This document shows, one piece after another, positions 51,018-63,120 of a DNA stretch of 64,000 bases; positions within the stretch are counted from its first letter, which is position 1; each line of letters opens with the position of its first letter. The notes beneath the pieces were generated by a model. It saw only the letters and a list, made by a program, of their open reading frames with translations. It was not told the DNA's origin and made no database searches. Source of the DNA: Tyto alba. Taxonomy: Eukaryota; Chordata; Aves; Strigiformes; Tytonidae. The translations under genes were made by a program, and so were the position numbers. The stretch lies in assembly GCF_018691265.1 (NCBI RefSeq), contig NW_024881313.1, forward strand, positions 8,399,501 through 8,463,500, read 5' to 3'.

Positions 51018-51287
51018 CTGTTGCATAAAAGCAGCTTGCTCCCCAGATTCCATTTGCTGGGTTTGAACATCCTCATCACTGTCCGGTGGCTCCTCTTTGA
51101 CTTTCACAGCCCCCACCTGCTGTCCTATTCTGTCATCCACACCAGCACTGCTGCTCTCAGCCCTAACGCTGGCACTGCTGGCAGGAGCTCGCTCGTCCTG
51201 CATCGAGGGATCTCCGTGAAGCTCTTCTTCAGCTTCCTCCAGGTGACTGCCAGGCTGCTTGAGCTGTTCAATGGACTTAGAGAGCAT
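51018..51287 (-). CDS. HDAC9: HDAC9 internal coding exon D (SUMO motif; branch point of full-length and MITR isoforms)
   Basis: Acceptor CTCTTTCCAG ends at 51288. In full-length HDAC9 the donor is CAG|GTAATAG at 51017. The length is 270 nt, 90 codons, phase 0 at both ends (residues 185-274). It starts [20 protein letters not shown]; the methionine is internal, not a start. It continues as an acidic, serine-rich, disordered-looking region, contains [16 protein letters not shown] and ends [16 protein letters not shown] (247-250) fits the SUMO consensus psi-K-x-E and lies where HDAC4 Lys559 and its MITR counterpart are modified, so Lys248 is the predicted acceptor. The donor has T at +5, a departure from consensus that could permit read-through. 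Read-through extends the frame into the intron and makes the MITR C terminus, annotated separately. Confidence 0.97.
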
Positions 51288-54200
51288 CTGGAAAGAGAAG
51301 GAGGGGGGAACAGTTATTGTCTCCTTTCACCAGTGCCAAACATCGAGAAATGCTAGATTTGTGCTAACAAAATTAAAGCTGCTGCAGCAAAACCAGATAA
51401 CTATGCATTAGCAAAATATTAATGAACAGCAAATAAAGAACCGAAGTTTCTAAGCAAAAGGTCCCTTGTCATTCCGCAGTAGAAAATACCATGTATGTAG
51501 AGTGCTACACGGTAATACCCAACTAAAAATAAGGCAGAATAATGAAAACATTGAACATTTGTTACGCTGTTACAGCTGGTAGTCAAGAGAAATTAGTCTC
51601 CCTTCATCCTCTGCAAACATAAATGCAGAAGTTTATTTAACTATATTACACATCGTTTTCCACAAAACGAAATAATACAAGAACTCTAAGAAATAAGAAA
51701 ATTATTAATCCAGTTAATATTTTTCTACAAGAAAATTAGGGAATATTCACATAAGCTTCTCTCTTATGCACCTACTATGAAGGCACTAAAGGTTGACAAA
51801 GGAGCAGTGACAAAGACCTGCTGTCAGTCACCTCTGCTGTGGCACAGTGAGACTACAAGCATGTCTGTCCATGACTGGAAGGACGACAGCTTTTGTCGTG
51901 CCCATACAGGTATCCCTGTTTCAGCAGTGATGATATAACACAGCTACCCACACAGTACTGGTTTTACACCATTAACTGCTATTGTAAAGCTCTGCTGAGG
52001 TGCCAGATGCCTGTGTGTTGCAATCAAGTGCAGTTTATGTTTTATTGTTTAAGATGCAGCAAATGTGTTACTAAAATAGCCCAAACGTAATCCAAAAAGA
52101 CAAATCTGAAAAAAAAAAAAAAAAAAACCACCAACATTTTTTTGAAAGAGGCATAAACCCGACATGTGAGTAAGCATCTGCAGGGTCAAGTGAGTAATTA
52201 TCATTTATTCAGCTGGCCTACTTGATTTCAAACAAATACTGATTTGTATCACCAAGGTCAAATACATTGAGAGGGGATAAAAAAATCGCCACCTTTTACT
52301 ATTACTCTTACATACTTTCCTCTTCCCATATGCCTCCCCTCGTAACTATCAAGTCTTTCAAACTAACTTCCAGCTAGTTCTATATGCTGAGTTACTGGAT
52401 GGCTTCACTATAGCTATTTTTGTCTCAAACTGTGGACCATCTAGTTTCATTCTGCTTGCTAATGCATGCAGAAAAATGCCACCCTAGCAAAGGGCAGGGT
52501 TGTCATGTAAACTATGATCAAGAAGCTACAGCTGGATTCAGGAACTCCCACAAAGTCAACAAGAAGAGTTGAAAGATCTGTTTGTGCAGTTCCAGTTGAC
52601 GCTCTGATGCATACGTCTCACATCAGTGAAGAAACAAATTCCACAGTGGAAGTCTACAGGCTTCAGTCATAGCAAAACTTCATTTTTGGGGTGTAATGGG
52701 AGTTTAATGGCTTACTAAAAAGAAACAAACCAAAAATTCCTTTTCATTACTGTAGCAACTGGTAAATCACATGTATCCTGCACACTGCAGGTGGCATGCT
52801 CTAAGCTGGGGAATCCTGACTACTGCAAGTAATGCAGAGTACCTCCTTTTATTAAGCACCTGGAAAACTTCTCAGATCAAACCCATAAATCTTTTCCAGT
52901 TGTTTCTGGGGGGATGATGCTGACCAAGAAGGCACTAAAGCTAACTACGTGCATTCAGCTCGGGTAGACTCTGGCGCTTAGTTGAACATCTGTGGGCGAG
53001 CCCTCTCCACTCCTCAAGCAAGACAAGAAAGGCAGGGCTGGCTGCTTGGCTGGCTTCTAGCAAGCAAATACAAGCTGAAACATCTGTGTGACAGATAATC
53101 ATATACAGCTACAAGAGTCACTGATGCTGATCCATCTGTAAACCATTTCCATGTGCCAGTTACTTGACATCAGGTGGGTTATTCTGGAAGGGAAGCCAAG
53201 AGAAAATGAGTGCTTGTCCACAGCAAAGTTAAGACACATATTTAGCTCATTAATGCTCTCTTTTATGCTTTTTACTTTTATGTCAGGCTCTTTCTTCTTC
53301 ATGCTGCTGTATGGCACAGATCTGCTGCTGAGCTTTCTGAGGCAACACGTGATGGCCTGCAGTATATAATCTATATGTGGAACACCTTCAAATGCTTTTT
53401 GCATTCAATCTGTGGAGTGATACGAGTAAGAGGGCTGTGGAGACTAGAGTGGTATTTGTGTGCATTTCAGTTTGCAATGTTCCTGCTCTCACACCATGGA
53501 AGTCAGCAGGCGACTTTGGCAACAGGAGGAGCTAAACAAAATTTTCTAAAACTCTGAAGTAAAAGTCTTTATATATTTACACAGTAAATTTTACAAAGTG
53601 CATTCATATTATCATCTTTACTGCCAAATCTTATTTAAACACATCCTTTACACTTTATCTAAGCCTGACACAAGGGGCTATGAGGCACTAGAGTCATGTC
53701 CTCTCATATGATGGAGCATGACAAAATTCAGTGGATGGCACGGGAGGAGACAGGGATCCCAAAACCTGAAAATCACTCCTGCTGCTTAGTCTGATAAGCC
53801 ATGGCTGACTCCTTTCTCTGTATCACCACCATGCTTTCATATTTGTTAAAGTGAATTTTAAAGGCAGCTTGGCCCCATCTTATACTAGCAATTACATTAG
53901 TAGCATTACCAGGAGACTGTTCAATTCTCCTAAGTCAGAAACGTCTTATTTTATATTATATCTCCTGGTATTACTGTGGAAAATTAAGTATCTGGAGACA
54001 TGCAAAGATATCAGTTTAGAGTCAATATTTCTATCTTATCTCTCTATCTGAAGCTGGATTACATAGCTGAAAATGAGACCTGAATGAAACACTGCTCAAG
54101 TCCTTTCACTGTGCAGCTGAATACTTCTGCTTACACTTAACATTTTAATCTTTTAAATCCCCATTTACCATTTTTTAATGAATTTATGTGTAGGTACATG

Positions 54201-57200
54201 AAGGACTTGGTCCTCATTTTAATGTACATTTTTTAATTTTGAGAAAATAATTGCTTAATCTAAGTTTTAATGACATTTAAAACCATGGTTTATTTCACTA
54301 ATACATTAGAGTTGCACAGATTGGTATTCTTTAATCAGTACGCTTTACTGTTATCATTATTCCAACAAAAGGAGTCACTAAAAAAAATGGTTTCGTGCTA
54401 ATGTAACTTATATTTTTTTTCCTTTTATTTTCAGGAAATTAAACTGTAAGGGATATGCACGAGCCAAAGTAAATAGTGGCAGCAGGAGAGGAAGCATTTA
54501 CAGACATCAACTCCATTGTATAACTGCAAGAGTGGAGCCCCAAAAGACATCAAACACCATCTAATCTGCTTGCTTGTACAGAAGAATGGAAGACTAAGTA
54601 TGAAGAATCTGGACATTGCAACAGACCGTTTTATAGGTCCTTTGGTCGCAGTTCCTGCCTTTGCTTCTCCTTTGTAACAATTAGCTCTTGTAAAATACAG
54701 TATTTTAAATAAAATGTCATTACAAAGAGACAAAGCACAGAGTCCTGCAACAGCCACCCCATACATTTCTTTCCTCAGTTAATCGTTAATTTTAAATAGA
54801 TGGCAGTCATTTATAAGAACTTATGTATATACTTACAGAACACAACTTTTCTCCTTCTCTCATATGGATATCAGATTACTTTGAACAGCTACGAATACCA
54901 GCTGTACTGAAACAACTTGTCACCTGCTTACTGTTGTCTCTGTTACTCATGTAGTACAACATTTCTAAGAGATGAATTTATCTTTCAAAATCGTTCTTCT
55001 GCATTATGGCTTAAACATTAGTTCTTGATAAAGGAGAAATTGCTCTGGGCATTTTTCAGTTCCAAACACAGTCAACTGTTGCTACAGTTTTGCGCAAATA
55101 ATTCCCTACTACAAGCAATATTTGAAAGAAGAAATGTGCTACGTCTCACCTTCAGAAGATGCTAGTCAGATGTGTAAGATGGAAAGCCAAAACCTCGGTT
55201 GTAATATGTTTAATGACACTAGATTAATTTACTCTGGCTGAATCTGTATTTAATTAAATACCATTCAGAGAAGTGATCGATTAATCTGGGGTTAATGGTA
55301 TCTTTTTGATATTTCTATTGACAACAAATAATAATCCTATTTTTTCCATCAATAAATCAACAGAAACTTCCACATTATTTTTCATTTTTAATTAACATAT
55401 ATTGGTCAATTATGATCATCATCCACAGCACTAACAAATTTTCACTTCCTATGTACTGTTTGTCATGGAGCTTTTACCTCACAGTCTTGCCCAGTCACTG
55501 GCTCCCTATACAAGGATGCTTTAAACCAATTAACATTCTGGATGAAAACTGGAATTCAGGTACTCCTTACCTAAGCTTTAACATTAGCCATACTGCTCCC
55601 ATACTTTAGTACACACTACCAACGGCCCCATTATTTTCACCTTTACTATTCCAATACAGAGGAGGATTTTACCATTGAAAAGGAATTGTCAGAATGCTAT
55701 AAATACGTTATTTTAAGAACACATGTAGGGTTCTCACACTGATCAAATAAAATCTTGGTGCCAGTGATAGTTTAGCTTCAGTGGAAGCAGGTCTTTATTC
55801 ATCACACGTGATAAAAAATAACCTTTAAAGACAGAAGGCTTTGTTTGTGTACTCTTCACATTATGATTTCTGAGATTTTCTTGAATGCAGACTTCTTCTA
55901 GGGGCTTTGTACTTACATTACTTACGTCAAGATCACCCTTTTTTCTGCAAGTGCCGGGGTCAAGGCTTTCTAGACATAGAGATATAGAAATAACACCAAG
56001 ATTTTAACGCTTTTATTGTAGTAATAATGGTCTTTCGGTACCTGATTGCAATAATTTTAACTGGGGGTTTTAGACTCTGGACTGCATTTATTGAGCAGAA
56101 TGAAGATCTGCAATGGTGATCAAAGGGTCTTATGAGGAAATAAGCTGTCATGTGGACAGAAGTATATTAAAGCTGACAACAGCAAAGCCAATCTTCCCCA
56201 AGACAAGCGGAGTTCAGGTTACGTCACATTCATTATTATTTTTTCCCCGGAAAGCTGGGATGAGGGCTTCTACCTACTTTTGGATGGGATGTCAACATTT
56301 GCAGAATGTTTTGAGAAGGTCAGCGTACTAGATCCCACAGGTATAAATGTCAGACTTCAGTGGAGACATATACCGTTTCCCACATCAAAAGCCTGGCATC
56401 TGACAGCTGACCAGAAATAATCCATAGGGGATCTTCTTTTTGTTATTAAGGACAGAGGCACACCTCTTGGCAATGATTTGTTTCTTTTCAGAATGGAAAT
56501 GATCCAGGGGAATTCTTTACCTCTGACCTGTGTAAGATTTTGCTTGTTATCACCCTCACAGCAACACTGGCTTGCTGCTGAAGTATAGTCTTTTCTAAAA
56601 GAAAAGGAATGGCTGTTAATACAATATAAATACAAAATCAGTGGGGTGGGGAGAAATTTCCTCTCTTCCTCTTTTTGTTGTTACAGCAAGATTCACCTAT
56701 ACGTCCACCAAAAAGATCTGACCAAAACCAGTTTTCAGGGAAGGCTGACACATGCTGTATCATCTTAGTTTAGGGCAAACATTAAAATACTGGGTTCAGC
56801 TGAACTATATTAAAGCCTTAAGTACTTCAGGAAAAAAAAGGAAGGAGAAATGATAAAGAAAAGAAAATATTAACATGTTCTAAGCTCTTGACCACCTGGC
56901 ATTTCATAGTCTTGTCTTCTGGTTCTGGTCTTTCTCTTTTAAGAGAATGTTTGAGTATTTCTTACTAAAAAAACCCCTACATTTTTCATGACTGAAAATG
57001 AAGGAATTATCCTTCTGTGCAGATTTCATTATAAAGCCTGTGAACAGAAGGGTAAGGGACAGAACAATGAAAATAACAAGTGCACATATTCACTTGATAA
57101 ATGCCCAAAACTTGTTCTAGGAAATGAGAAGATATTGCGTTGCTTTGCTACATGGTCTACTGTTTGAAGGTTCAGATAACTCTGCTTTGCATAGTTTAAG

Positions 57201-59728
57201 TTTGTAAAGCCATGCAAATTACATTATGAACAAGTAACTTCAACTGCAAATAGAGGGAAGTTCTAAGATTGAACAAAGTATATTCCACCATGCTAGCAGA
57301 GTTCAAAAACCTTATGTAGGCACGGGTGTTCAATCTGAACCTTTAAGTTAAAGATTAAAGTATATAGTTTTAAATTCAGTACTTTAAAGCCACTCCATGA
57401 TTTGATCTTTTCTCACTCTCTTGTTTATGGACTACCCTTAAATTCCAGTTTTTAAAAATCAGGCTTTTCCTTTTAAGAAAGCTTCCTCAGTTTGTGTATA
57501 CTTGCAGAGGACAGATACACGATTAGAACACTGGCATTTTTTAATACTATTCATCAAAACGGTTTTTCTGAGAACAGGTCTGTGGAAGAACCTAGATGCT
57601 GCAAACTGTAAAGCCTGATAAACCACCCACATCCTCACTCAATCCACTGCTTCCGTGGCTGCAGAACAATCCTATTTCTCCCTAGGTGTTTGCTGCTTTG
57701 ATGAGTTACTATGCTTCTGATGAAGGCTAACTGCTGTAGGAGTAGGGATAAAGGAGACTGAGAAGCTATTGGGTCAAAGGAATTAGGTTATGGAGGTTCA
57801 AGGCAGCGAAAGGCCCTAGGTTAAACTTTAATTTCTACTATCTGCATATGTGTATAGCCTGTATTGTAGAGAATAAAAGCTAGGTTCACTAGATTTTAAA
57901 AGAATGAATTGTTCTGTCTTTTTATCACAAATAACCATGTTCAAATGAAAGCGTATTTCAAGTATGAGAAGGAATTATTCTCCTGAACATATATTTTCAT
58001 TGCAGTTTAACTCAGAAAAAAAATGTTACTGAAACAAGCATTATCCAAAACAACTGCAGTCTTTTCACTTCCTAGCTCTTGTGAGGTGCAATGCATTCTT
58101 ATTTCTATGTGACTAGGAATACGTTTATGTGACTTGAGTTTAATTTTCATATTGAGGACAAATGTACTTATATGCCACAGCACATATCCCCAAATGCTAT
58201 GGTAGAATTTATGTCAATAAGCATATGATCTAACAAAAACATGTCAGTGGGTTTCTTTGCTTTGTGAGGAATGCATGAACTGATCGGTTTGTAGTAAATA
58301 CCTATAAACAGCACAAAGACTCAGTACTTTACTGGTAAAAATTCTTTTCTCTTCAGACAATTGAGGGCAGGTGAAATATCTTCAAAACCTGAGGCTACGA
58401 GATATACATATACCATCTTGATTAAACATATGGAATGCATACTCAGAGAAAAGCCAACTGGAGTCCTAGTTGAGTAATCAAAACACCCAAGCTGAGAGGG
58501 GTTAACATACAAGGATCAGCTCTGAACTTTGAAGTTTTCTGGTCTTCATTTTTCCTAATTAAGACAAGATTTAATAACCAAACCACTGTACAAACTATAT
58601 ACTTAAACTCTAGGTTTGTTTCTAATTTTGTTGGGAATTCTTAGTAGATTCCAAAGAATCAGTACCCCCTGGGAAGTTCACCCAGTAAGGTGGATTGATT
58701 TTATTTTCTCTTAGGTACAAGGGCCGAATGCCTGCTTTTCATCTTTTCTTCTTTGTCACTGCCTCTTATATATAGTTATTAAGTAACCCTCAAACAAAAG
58801 AAGACAACTAAAGATGCATGATTAATATCTTTGAATTAATAAAAGAGCTCCAGCAAGCAACTTTTGGAAAGCTGTGTAGTAAGTGAAGAAAAAAGTTCTC
58901 CAGATAAAAGCATTTAATTACTTGCACATCTTCATTTTAGAGCAGGGAACAGCATAACAATTGTTCTAGAAGCATTAGCTCTTGAGAAATCTATTTAGAT
59001 TCTGCTGCTCTTTGTTTATTAATGGATGGTCTCTTTTCTTATTTTTCCATCCTCAGAATATGGTACTACTCTACAGGGAATGAGGGGCACAATTGAACTC
59101 TGTATCTGATGTAAGCAATAGCACATTCTTCTCTTTCTCCTTATATGGTAATTTTGTATCACCATATAAGTAACAAACTTTCATGTTAATAATTGACTTA
59201 GAAAGAAAAAGTTGGTTTGATAAAAGCTGATTAAAAATTTCTCCAGATGTTTAATAAGTTTCTTACACAAAAAAGACAAATCTAATCAGCTGATCTGAAT
59301 TCAAATGAGTTATTACTCCAAATACTAGTCCACAGTGATAAAGCTTAAAATACAATTGAAAGGCAGCTGAATGGAATGGTTGCTGAAGCTTAAAAGTGCA
59401 CATTAAAGAGTTGGATAGAAATCAAGTAATCTTTAAAGCATCATTTATCTTTCAACAGGAAACCTGCAATTTAAACCTTTAAGATGCTTTCAACCCTATT
59501 TTGTTGATTTGTATTTTTACTGATGTCAAGAACAACAAATGACCTTTGTAGCATATTTCAGAAGCTGAAAATGAAGATCTATACAAATGTATACACCAAG
59601 TATGCATAAACAAGATGCTCATGCAAGAACATGTCTACTGCCCATGACCACATGGCACAATTACCTAAACTTCCTTATTAGTTTTCAATCTTTGTGTTTA
59701 CTGGAAATTCCTTACTTTGGGAACTCAC
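51288..59728 (-). other. HDAC9: HDAC9 intron between exons C and D (8.4 kb)
   Basis: Donor GTGAGT at 59728 and acceptor TTTCCAG at 51288. AT-rich, with a poly(A) run near 52109-52127. No transposon, coding exon or RNA gene is recognised. The 111-codon minus-strand ORF at 54431-54766 has no recognisable domain. Confidence 0.85.
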
Positions 59729-59946
59729 CTTATTCATGTGGATCTGCTGCTGGTACTGTTTCTGCTTCTCCAAAAACTGCTGATGTTGCTGCTGGATTAC
59801 CAGCTGGGCTAAAGTACTCTGAGGAAGAGGAGCTGACTGGGTTCGGTTCAGTGGCCTGTGACGAGGCAGTTTGTGGGCAGCTCTTATGCCAGGTGAAACT
59901 CTTTCCTTCGCTGCTAAAGGAGACTGTGGATGAAGGGGAACCGCTC
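59729..59946 (-). CDS. HDAC9: HDAC9 internal coding exon C (14-3-3 site, Gln-rich helix)
   Basis: Acceptor CTGTTTTGCAG ends at 59947 and donor GTGAGT starts at 59728. The length is 218 nt, entered in phase 1 and left in phase 0; the first two bases complete Gly112. It encodes residues 113-184: [19 protein letters not shown], a basic stretch [10 protein letters not shown], then RTQSAP (146-151) and a glutamine-rich amphipathic helix ending [19 protein letters not shown] is a class IIa 14-3-3 docking motif, equivalent by position to the HDAC4 Ser467 region. CaMK/PKD-type phosphorylation of such sites is known to drive 14-3-3 binding and nuclear export. The glutamine-rich helix is conserved in HDAC4, 5 and 9. 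A 180-codon ORF on the opposite strand spans this exon and is treated as a shadow. Confidence 0.97.
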
Positions 59947-60352
59947 CTGCAAAACAGGGACATTTCACTCCCGTCTGAAGAACAACAAACTAATAGTTCT
60001 AATAGGAGAGAAAGCTTTCAGCAAGAAGAGGTGTGTGTATTGCAGAACTTTGCATCAGCGCTGATGCAGTGGGACATGTACCACGTGCCTCGCCATGCTG
60101 GGAAGTTCAGCAGCTGCAAAAGAATGTGATGAAGTAATCATTTTCTCTTTTCTGTAATCACTGAATTCTTTCAAGCTAACAGACAGGAGCAGAATCACTG
60201 AAAGGGGAAAACAAAGATGCTGTCCTTTTTTCTCCCACCCTGCCACTTTTCCCAACTGTCAGGATGTACAGTATCTGTATTTAGTTCAATATGAATACAA
60301 ATGTCATTAAAAACATCTTAAATTATTTTTGTGTTGAAGCCTTGATCATTAC
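59947..60352 (-). other. HDAC9: HDAC9 short intron between exons B and C (406 bp)
   Basis: Donor GTAATG at 60352 and acceptor TTTTGCAG at 59947. It is phase 1 and completes Gly112. No additional feature is seen. Confidence 0.92.
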
Positions 60353-60563
60353 CAGTCACAAGAAGTTTTTGCTGTCTCATTTGTTCTTTCAGTAACAGAT
60401 GCTGCAAGAGAGCTTGGTGGCTGCTATTTGGCTTTCCCTCCAAAGCAATGTGAGGATGAGTTGAGGACGGAGGAATGTTCCCCCCATACTGTCCAGCCAA
60501 GGCCACTCCTTGTCTGAGCGACTGGGTCTCCCCCTTCTGCTTTTCTTTGAACGATGATGAAGC
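60353..60563 (-). CDS. HDAC9: HDAC9 internal coding exon B
   Basis: Minus-strand acceptor TTCTTTGACAG ends at 60564 and donor GTAATG starts at 60352. The length is 211 nt, phase 0 at the start and phase 1 at the end, leaving one G to complete codon 112. It encodes residues 42-111, beginning [19 protein letters not shown], through a Gly/Pro/Ser linker ([15 protein letters not shown]) to a conserved leucine/glutamine-rich helix, [20 protein letters not shown]. That helix contains an LxxLL-type sequence (LLQHLL). This is part of the N-terminal adaptor half that contacts co-repressors and transcription factors. The helix is typical of class IIa HDACs; a specific partner for this stretch is not deducible from sequence. 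The donor has T rather than G at +5. The intron to the next exon is only 406 bp. Confidence 0.96.
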
Positions 60564-62197
60564 CTGTCAAAGAACAATGGCACTGGTAACTGCTTTTCAT
60601 AGACCTGGCCATTTATATCTCCACTTGATTAGATGGTTTTATGTCATACTTCACGAATACACACAGAAGAAAAGGTTAACATCCCCATCTTATACTTTGA
60701 TGGTGAGATGAAAAGGGGGGAAGAACATGCCAGTTAAATGTAACACTGTGAGAAACTGAGTAATGACCACTTGAAAAAAATCAGTAATAAAAAGCCAAAG
60801 CATAAGGAACTACTAGTTAGAAAATTATTAATGAAAAGACAGGACCTATCCTTAAAATTCCTAAATACCTTCCCACAGCCTCCTGCACAGGAAAATAGGG
60901 GATCAGAGGAAATAGTTTCCATTGAGATTGGAAGAGGCAAGGCTTGTTTTTTCATATAACTTTCCATTAGATAGCAAGCCAATCAGCAAAACAAAGTAAT
61001 TACCTGTAGTAGTGGGAAGCTATTACTTTTCCTGGAGCACTCCCTGACTCCCTGAAGGACAGCACAAATGTAAGTTTTATCCTTTGCAAAGTAAATTTCT
61101 ACAGTTAAACTCTCATCTACAGAATCATCAACAGCTGTTGTATGTGTATGGCATTTTAAAGTGCCCGTATAAATTGCACAGTTATTAAATTGAAGCTTTT
61201 GGAAGTTTTGGCCCTTCAGGATTGCAAATGTACTTTATATTTCTTTCTTCTTTGTCTAGTTTATATATTTTAAAAAAAAAAAACAGCAGTTAAAGTAGAA
61301 CAATTGTTTACAGCAGGAATACTAATGTAACTGAAATAAACATACTGAGGCTTGAAGATAACCGCTTATGGTATGTCAGGGTAAAAACAGTATCTCTGAT
61401 AATCTAAATTCCATAAATTCTAATGAGGTAAATCAAGGTTTTCACTAATATTTCTTGGGTGTATGCTTACTTCACACCCTGCTATCACTCTTCCATGAAA
61501 AACAAACACCAAAGTAAACTTCACATTAAATGTGCAATTGCTTATTCCGCTAACAGAAATAAACATTACTTGCATAAATCAACTCCTTTTTTTTTTTTTC
61601 TAATGCCAAAAGTAATATTTGGTTCTAGCTAGCCACATCAAAAGCTCGTATGATTTGAGTGAGAAAATGAAAAATATTTTCATTTCCATTTTAATGTCAT
61701 AAAATTGCTTTGAAGCTAGTTATATTTTTTGTGAAATAGCTACGAAATTTTTGATGATATCGTCTGGAAAGTAAGCACTACTTTTCATGATCAGTTAAAT
61801 TTTTCCATCCCTTAAAAACAATAATTTGCTTATAAATATCTCATGAAAGGCTTCTAGAGAACTGATTTAAAACTTACACAATCTTCTTTGCAAAGTTCCA
61901 TATCTGATGTTAAAATGTTGGACTGCAGCAGTGTATTATTGGTGAGAACGGTAAAAGTATCGAAAAATCCATAAAATAACTTGAAACTACATTTACCACT
62001 GGAATTAAGTAGCACTTCTTACAAACCATAGTGGATTGCATGCATTTACATTTTTTTTACACCATGGAAAACTATACTTACACCCCTAGTATTTTTATAG
62101 AAGTTACCAATTCCTGTTCTAAGAAACTTAAATTGCTAACATTTCTTCAGCATTTATACACTGTTGTATAGAATCACCATATAACTTATATCAGTAT

Positions 62198-62233
<36 letters not shown>

Positions 62234-62997
62234 GCTGGAATTCAGAAAAGGTAGGTTTTGAAAAGTGGCAAAATTTTCAGATATTTTTCTGAGCCTCAGA
62301 TTTCACCTCCAGGTTACTGTAATTTTGTCTAGATCTAAAGCTCCTTACCCATCAGCATGGATTTTCATACATATCATGTCTGTGTTTACATATATTTCAC
62401 ATATTAATTTATCATTTAGCTCTAAAGGTGATTGCTGCAGACTGAACAAAGGGCATATGAACACAACTTGTCATTAAAATATTAAGCTTTGTTCACATAT
62501 CAATGATTTTATTTCTCTGACTGATAGCACACCCCTCAAATAACAAACCTAGCTGCAGAAATACTAGACTCTTCCCCTACTGTGATCCAGCCCACCTTAG
62601 GTTGCTAATAGAATCTCATAAAAAGTTACAGATGCTGTACTTAACCAGGTAGGGATGATCCTATAATTTGAACTTTTACACTGAATTATCTCCTTATACA
62701 CTTGTCACCATGTCTGAAATCTGTTATGTAATTTGCAGACGTAAATGCAATGCATGTGGCCCATACTTAGCTAAGCTCCACACTGGCACACTGGCACTTA
62801 TTTATGTGAAATTAAGACTGATTATTGCTTTCAAGTTGTGCCCTTAAATGTTCAGATGTTGCCCAATGCAAAGAAAGGTCTGGTTCCTACCCTGAATTGC
62901 TTATGTTCCAAAATGCTAAAAGAACCAAAGAGAATAGTCAGAAAGTAGGTTTTCCAGAAGCAAAAGTAGACATGAAGGCTTGAGACTGGTCACTTAC
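60564..62997 (-). other. HDAC9: HDAC9 intron between exons A and B (2.4 kb)
   Basis: Donor GTAAGT at 62997 and acceptor CTTTGACAG at 60564, phase 0. It holds a T30 tract and otherwise plain AT-rich sequence. Confidence 0.9.
62203..62232. repeat. T30 homopolymer
   Basis: A run of 30 T on the plus strand inside the A-B intron, with no retrocopy recognised. Confidence 0.95.
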
Positions 62998-63120
62998 ACT
63001 GATTTGAGGTTGTACTGCTGGAAGTCCCAAGGTAATGTTGGGCAGAGAAGGGGATGTGTACAGACTCAACAAGTTCACCGATTCATCCTGTATCAGAAGG
63101 CGCTGCTGTGAAACCAGATG
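62998..63120 (-). CDS. HDAC9: HDAC9 internal coding exon A (first in window)
   Basis: This is an internal coding exon of histone deacetylase 9, a class IIa deacetylase and co-repressor that shuttles between nucleus and cytoplasm and represses MEF2 targets. The minus-strand acceptor (TTTATTCCAG) ends at 63121 and the donor GTAAGT begins at 62997. The exon is 123 nt, exactly 41 codons, phase 0 at both ends (residues 1-41). It reads [14 protein letters not shown] and then the class IIa signature [19 protein letters not shown], a conserved block of the N-terminal regulatory half. No enzymatic residue is here. It joins in frame to the exon at 60563. Upstream exons lie beyond the right edge. Identity as HDAC9 rather than HDAC4/5/7 rests on this block together with the MITR tail found downstream. 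Confidence 0.95.

Noticed and set aside
51287..51287. ATG at the start of exon D as a translation start
   Set aside because: It is preceded directly by a splice acceptor (TTTCCAG) and the previous exon joins in frame, so the Met is internal.
54431..54766. 111-codon minus-strand ORF
   Set aside because: It lies in an HDAC9 intron with no recognisable domain or splice partner; length is within chance expectation.
59587..60129. 180-codon ORF on the plus strand
   Set aside because: It lies antisense to HDAC9 exon C and its flanking introns; the length is a by-product of the codon composition of the real exon. No domain is recognisable.
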